A stretch of 23,602 nt of DNA from Mesostigma viride (lineage: Eukaryota > Streptophyta > Mesostigmatophyceae > Mesostigmatales > Mesostigmataceae), in contig RPFO01001923.1 of the NCBI GenBank assembly GCA_009746045.1, forward strand, positions 1 through 23,602. The letters run 5' to 3'. Position 1 is the stretch's first letter. Each line of letters opens with the position of its first letter. This document shows positions 16,856 to 23,602 of this stretch, piece after piece. The notes under the pieces were generated by a model. It ran no database searches, was not told the origin of the DNA, and worked only from the letters and a program-made list of their open reading frames with translations. The translations under genes were made by a program, and so were the position numbers.

Positions 16856-19800
16856 CACGTCATCCAACGCATGCCGTCATGATCACACGTCATCCAACGC
16901 ATGGCATCTTGATCACACGTCATCCAACGCATGGCATCATGATCACACGTCATCCAACGCATGGCATCATGATCACACGTCATCCAACGCATGGCATCAT
17001 GATCACACGTCATCCAACGCATGGCATCATGATCACACGTCATCCAACGCATGGCATCATGATCACACGTCATCCAACGCATGGCGTCATGATCACACGT
17101 CATCCAACGCATGGCGTCATGATCACACGTCATCCAACGCATGGCATCATGATCACACGTCATCCAACGCATGGCATCATGATCACACGTCATCCAACGC
17201 ATGGCGTCATGATCACACGTCATCCAACGCATGGCATCATGATCACACGTCATCCAACGCATGGCATCATGATCACACGTCATCCAACGCATGGCATCAT
17301 GATCACACGTCATCCAACGCATGGCATCATGATCACACGTCATCCAACGCATGGCATCATGATCACACGTCATCCAACGCATGGCATCATGATCACACGT
17401 CATCCAACGCTTGGCATCATGATCACACGTCATCCAACGCTTGGCATCATGATCACACGTCATCCAACGCATGGCATCATGATCACACGCATCCAACGCA
17501 TGGCATCATGATCACACGCCATCCAACGCATGGCATCATCCAACGCATGGCATCATGATCACACGTCATCCAACGCATGGCATCATGATCACACGTCATC
17601 CAACGCATGGCGTCATGATCACACGTCATCCAACGCATGGCATCATGATCACACGCCATCCAACGCATGGCATCATGATCACACGTCATCCAACGCTTGG
17701 CATCATGATCACACGTCATCCAACGCATGGCATCATGATCACACGTCATCCAACGCATGGCATCATGATCACACGTCATCCAACGCATGGCATCATGATC
17801 ACACGCCATCCAACGCATGGCATCATGATCACACGTCATCCAACGCATGGCATCATGATCACACGTCATCCAACGCATGGCATCATGATCACACGTCATC
17901 CAACGCATGGCGTCATGATCACACGTCATCCAACGCATGGCATCATGATCACACGTCATCCAACGCATGGCATCATGATCACACGTCATCCAACGCATGG
18001 CATCATGATCACACGTCATCCAACGCATGGCATCATGATCACACGTCATCCAACGCATGGCATCATGATCACACGTCATCCAACGCATGGCATCATGATC
18101 ACACGTCATCCAACGCATGGCGTCATGATCACACGTCATCCAACGCTTGGCATCATGATCACACGTCATCCAACGCATGGCATCATGATCACACGTCATC
18201 CAACGCATGGCATCATGATCACACGCCATCCATCATGATCACACGTCATCCAACGCATGGCGTCATGATCACACGCCATCCAACGCATGGCATCATGATC
18301 ACACGTCATCCAACGCATGGCATCATGATCACACGTCATCCAACGCATGGCATCATGATCACACGTCATCCAACGCATGGCATCATGATCACACGTCATC
18401 CAACGCATGGCATCATGATCACACGCCATCCAACGCATGGCATCATGATCACACGCCATCCAACGCATGGCATCATGATCACACGTCATCCAACGCATGG
18501 CATCATGATCACACGTCATCCAACGCATGGCATCATGATCACACGTCATCCAACGCATGGCATCATGATCACACGTCATCCAACGCATGGCATCATGATC
18601 ACACGTCATCCAACGCATGGCATCATGATCACACGTCATCCAACGCATGGCATCATGATCACACGTCATCCAACGCATGGCATCATGATCACACGTCATC
18701 CAACGCATGGCATCATGATCACACGTCATCCAACGCATGGCATCATGATCACACGCCATCCAACGCATGGCATCATGATCACACGTCATCCAACGCATGG
18801 CATCATGATCACACGTCATCCAACGCATGGCATCATGATCACACGTCATCCAACGCATGGCATCATGATCACACGTCATCCAACGCATGGCATCATGATC
18901 ACACGCCATCCAACGCATGGCATCATGATCACACGTCATCCAACGCATGGCATCATGATCACACGTCATCCAACGCTTGGCATCATGATCACACGTCATC
19001 CAACGCATGGCATCATGATCACACGTCATCCAACGCTTGGCATCATGATCACACGTCATCCAACGCATGGCATCATGATCACACGTCATCCAACGCTTGG
19101 CATCATGATCACACGTCATCCAACGCATGGCATCATGATCACACGTCATCCAACGCATGGCATCATGATCACACGTCATCCAACGCATGGCATCATGATC
19201 ACACGTCATCCAACGCATGGCATCATGATCACACGTCATCCAACGCATGGCATCATGATCACACGTCATCCAACGCATGGCGTCATGATCACACGTCATC
19301 CAACGCTTGGCATCATGATCACACGTCATCCAACGCATGGCATCATGATCACACGTCATCCAACGCATGGCATCATGATCACACGTCATCCAACGCATGG
19401 CATCATGATCACACGTCATCCAACGCATGGCATCATGATCACACGTCATCCATCATGATCACACGTCATCCAACGCATGGCATCATGATCACACGTCATC
19501 CAACGCATGGCATCATGATCACACGTCATCCAACGCTTGGCATCATGATCACACGTCATCCAACGCATGGCATCATGATCACACGTCATCCAACGCATGG
19601 CATCATGATCACACGTCATCCAACGCATGGCATCATGATCACACGTCATCCAACGCATGGCATCATGATCACACGTCATCCAACGCATGGCATCATGATC
19701 ACACGTCATCCAACGCATGGCATCATGATCACACGTCATCCAACGCATGGCATCATGATCACACGTCATCCAACGCATGGCATCATGATCACACGTCATC

Positions 19801-22800
19801 CAACGCATGGCTCATGATCACACGTCATCCAACGCATGGCATCATGATCACACGTCATCCAACGCATGGCATCATGATCACACGTCATCCAACGCATGGC
19901 ATCATGATCACACGTCATCCAACGCATGGCATCATGATCACACGTCATCCAACGCATGGCATCATGATCACACGTCATCCAACGCATGGCATCATGATCA
20001 CACGTCATCCAACGCATGGCATCATGATCACACGTCATCCAACGCATGGCATCATGATCACACGTCATCCAACGCATGGCATCATGATCACACGTCATCC
20101 AACGCATGGCATCATGATCACACGTCATCCAACGCATGGCATCATGATCACACGTCATCCAACGCATGGCATCATGATCACACGTCATCCAACGCATGGC
20201 ATCATGATCACACGCATCCAACGCATGGCATCATGATCACACGTCATCCAACGCATGGCATCATGATCACACGTCATCCAACGCTGGCATCATGATCACA
20301 CGTCATCCAACGCATGGCATCATGATCACACGTCATCCAACGCATGGCATCATGATCACACGTCATCCAACGCTTGGCATCATGATCACACGTCATCCAA
20401 CGCATGGCATCATGATCACACGTCATCCAACGCATGGCATCATGATCACACGTCATCCAACGCATGGCATCATGATCACACGTCATCCAACGCATGGCAT
20501 CATGATCACACGTCATCCATCATGATCACACGTCATCCAACGCATGGCATCATGATCACACGTCATCCAACGCATGGCATCATGATCACACGTCATCCAA
20601 CGCATGGCATCATGATCACACGTCATCCAACGCATGGCATCATGATCACACGTCATCCAACGCATGGCATCATGATCACACGTCATCCAACGCATGGCAT
20701 CATGATCACACGTCATCCAACGCATGGCATCATGATCACACGTCATCCAACGCATGGCATCATGATCACACGTCATCCAACGCATGGCATCATGATCACA
20801 CGTCATCCATCATGATCACACGTCATCCAACGCATGGCATCATGATCACACGTCATCCAACGCATGGCATCATGATCACACGTCATCCAACGCATGGCAT
20901 CATGATCACACGTCATCCAACGCATGGCATCATGATCACACGTCATCCAACGCATGGCATCATGATCACACGCATCCAACGCATGGCATCATGATCACAC
21001 GTCATCCAACGCTGGCATCATCCAACGCATGGCATCATGATCACACGTCATCCAACGCATGGCATCATGATCACACGTCATCCAACGCATGGCATCATGA
21101 TCACACGTCATCCAACGCATGGCATCATGATCACACGTCATCCAACGCATGGCATCATGATCACACGTCATCCAACGCATGGCATCATGATCACACGTCA
21201 TCCAACGCATGGCATCATGATCACACGTCATCCATCATGATCACACGTCATCCAACGCATGGCATCATGATCACACGTCATCCAACGCATGCATCATGAT
21301 CACACGTCATCCAACGCATGGCATCATGATCACACGTCATCCAACGCATGGCATCATGATCACACGTCATCCAACGCATGGCATCATGATCACACGTCAT
21401 CCAACGCATGGCATCATGATCACACGTCATCCAACGCTGGCATCATGATCACACGTCATCCAACGCATGGCATCATGATCACACGTCATCCAACGCATGG
21501 CATCATGATCACACGTCATCCAACGCATGGCATCATGATCACACGTCATCCAACGCTGGCATCATGATCACACGTCATCCAACGCATGGCATCATGATCA
21601 CACGTCATCCAACGCATGGCATCATGATCACACGTCATCCAACGCATGGCATCATGATCACACGTCATCCAACGCATGGCATCATGATCACACGTCATCC
21701 AACGCATGGCATCATGATCACACGTCATCCAACGCATGGCATCATGATCACACGTCATCCAACGCATGGCATCATGATCACACGTCATCCAACGCATGGC
21801 ATCATGATCACACGTCATCCAACGCATGGCATCATGATCACACGTCATCCAACGCATGGCATCATGATCACACGTCATCCAACGCATGGCATCATGATCA
21901 CACGTCATCCAACGCATGGCATCATGATCACACGTCATCCAACGCATGGCATCATGATCACACGTCATCCAACGCATGGCATCATGATCACACGTCATCC
22001 AACGCATGGCATCATGATCACACGTCATCCAACGCATGGCATCATGATCACACGTCATCCAACGCATGGCATCATGATCACACGTCATCCAACGCATGGC
22101 ATCATGATCACACGTCATCCAACGCATGGCATCATGATCACACGTCATCCAACGCATGGCATCATGATCACACGTCATCCAACGCATGGCATCATGATCA
22201 CACGTCATCCAACGCATGGCATCATGATCACACGTCATCCAACGCATGGCATCATGATCACACGTCATCCAACGCATGGCATCATGATCACACGTCATCC
22301 AACGCATGGCATCATGATCACACGTCATCCAACGCATGGCATCATGATCACACGTCATCCAACGCATGGCATCATGATCACACGTCATCCAACGCATGGC
22401 ATCATGATCACACGTCATCCAACGCATGGCATCATGATCACACGTCATCCAACGCATGGCATCATGATCACACGTCATCCAACGCATGGCATCATGATCA
22501 CACGTCATCCAACGCATGGCATCATGATCACACGTCATCCAACGCATGGCATCATGATCACACGTCATCCAACGCATGGCATCATGATCACACGTCATCC
22601 AACGCATGGCATCATGATCACACGTCATCCAACGCATGGCATCATGATCACACGTCATCCAACGCATGGCATCATGATCACACGTCATCCAACGCATGGC
22701 ATCATGATCACACGTCATCCAACGCATGGCATCATGATCACACGTCATCCAACGCATGGCATCATGATCACACGTCATCCAACGCATGGCATCATGATCA

Positions 22801-23602
22801 CACGTCATCCAACGCATGGCATCATGATCACACGTCATCCAACGCATGGCATCATGATCACACGTCATCCAACGCATGGCATCATGATCACACGTCATCC
22901 AACGCATGGCATCATGATCACACGTCATCCAACGCATGGCATCATGATCACACGTCATCCAACGCATGGCATCATGATCACACGTCATCCAACGCATGGC
23001 ATCATGATCACACGTCATCCAACGCATGGCATCATGATCACACGTCATCCAACGCATGGCATCATGATCACACGTCATCCAACGCATGGCATCTGATCAC
23101 ACGTCATCCAACGCATGGCATCATGATCACACGTCATCCAACGCATGGCATCATGATCACACGTCATCCAACGCATGGCATCATGATCACACGTCATCCA
23201 ACGCATGGCATCATGATCACACGTCATCCAACGCATGGCATCATGATCACACGTCATCCAACGCATGGCATCATGATCACAACGTCATCCAACGCATGGC
23301 ATCATGATCAACGTCATCCAACGCATGGCATCATGATCACACGTCATCCAACGCTGGCATCATGATCACACGTCATCCAACGCATGGCATCATGATCACA
23401 CGTCATCCAACGCATGGCATCATGATCACACGTCATCCAACGCATGGCATCATGATCACACGTCATCATCCAACGCATGGCATCATGATCACACGTCATC
23501 CAACGCATGGCATCATGATCACACGTCATCCAACGCATGGCATTCATGATCACACGTATCCAACGCATGGCTATGATCAACGTCATCCAACGCATGGCAT
23601 CA
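16856..23602. repeat. 30-bp minisatellite array, about 225 units, runs off the window
   Basis: The unit is CATCATGATCACACG followed by TCATCCAACGCATGG. It has two CpGs, the palindromes ATCATGAT and TGATCA, and an ACGTCA core like a bZIP half-site. Substitution variants (CGCTTGG, GCGTCATG, CACGCCATCC) are scattered up to about 20372 and absent after. From 21564 to about 23092 there are some 51 consecutive identical units. Shortened units lacking 10 bp (near 18230, 19450, 20517, 20810, 21233) or 13 bp (17537, 21017) and one-base losses also occur. As 30 is a multiple of three, long open frames arise on both strands, and these are not genes. There are no spacers, so it is not a CRISPR array. Confidence 0.98.

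Noticed and set aside
16856-23602. Very long open frames on both strands (up to 642 codons) encoding 10-residue repeats such as HDHTSSNAWH or MITRHPTHGI
   Set aside because: A 30-bp unit without stops keeps frames open automatically on both strands. The frames break wherever unit length changes, and none has a separate start region or unique domain.
16856-23602. CRISPR array
   Set aside because: The 30-bp units are directly adjacent with no unique spacers, and the context is eukaryotic with no cas genes.

Overview
The window looks like nuclear DNA of a eukaryote, most likely a green-lineage alga. The reasons are an intron-split gene for a mitochondrial TatB-like protein of the plant type, an intact-looking Ty3/gypsy chromovirus, an L1 ORF1-like protein, a MITE, microsatellites, and a minisatellite of nearly 7 kb. 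The host assignment is inference and rests mainly on the TatB-like gene. Nothing looks bacterial or phage-like.

Layout. Positions 1-812 are flanking DNA with a short diverged dispersed repeat (16-141) whose partner lies at 12611-12738. Positions 818-11520 are one 10.7 kb LTR retrotransposon on the minus strand, bounded by a 5-bp target duplication (GGTAG at 813-817 and 11521-11525). Read right to left it holds: 5' LTR (10951-11520), candidate primer binding site, a small ORF with an RNase H1 N-terminal/viroplasmin-like domain (10426-10034), gag with a zinc knuckle (9942-8198), pol (protease, RT, RNase H, integrase, chromodomain; about 8367-4109), an extra unrecognised ORF of about 750 codons (4032-1764), a polypurine tract, and the 3' LTR (818-1388). 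The LTRs differ at only two sites, so insertion was recent. Nevertheless gag, pol and the extra ORF are all interrupted, mostly by shifts that fit single missing bases in short runs. This points to either uncorrected long-read errors or very young decay.

Positions 11526-12610 hold nothing I recognise. At 12932-13165 is a (CACACG)39 hexanucleotide repeat ending 8 bases before the start of a small L1 ORF1-like gene (13174-13776, broken reading frame). Positions 14245-14680 hold four ~120-bp tandem repeats, 15269-15487 a 219-bp TA-flanked MITE, 15637-15784 a weak candidate minus-strand membrane exon, and 16058-16613 the first two exons of the TatB-like gene. From 16856 to the end of the window runs a 30-bp minisatellite of about 225 units. 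The 3' end of the TatB-like gene is not seen, so the array either lies in one of its introns or cuts it off.

How the parts work together: the chromovirus products form a self-contained copy-and-paste machine (Gag particle, protease, RT/RNase H, integrase, chromodomain targeting), plus two accessory proteins. The best candidates for something undescribed are the 3' extra ORF, the separate viroplasmin-like ORF upstream of gag, and the very homogeneous 30-bp array next to a TatB-like gene.
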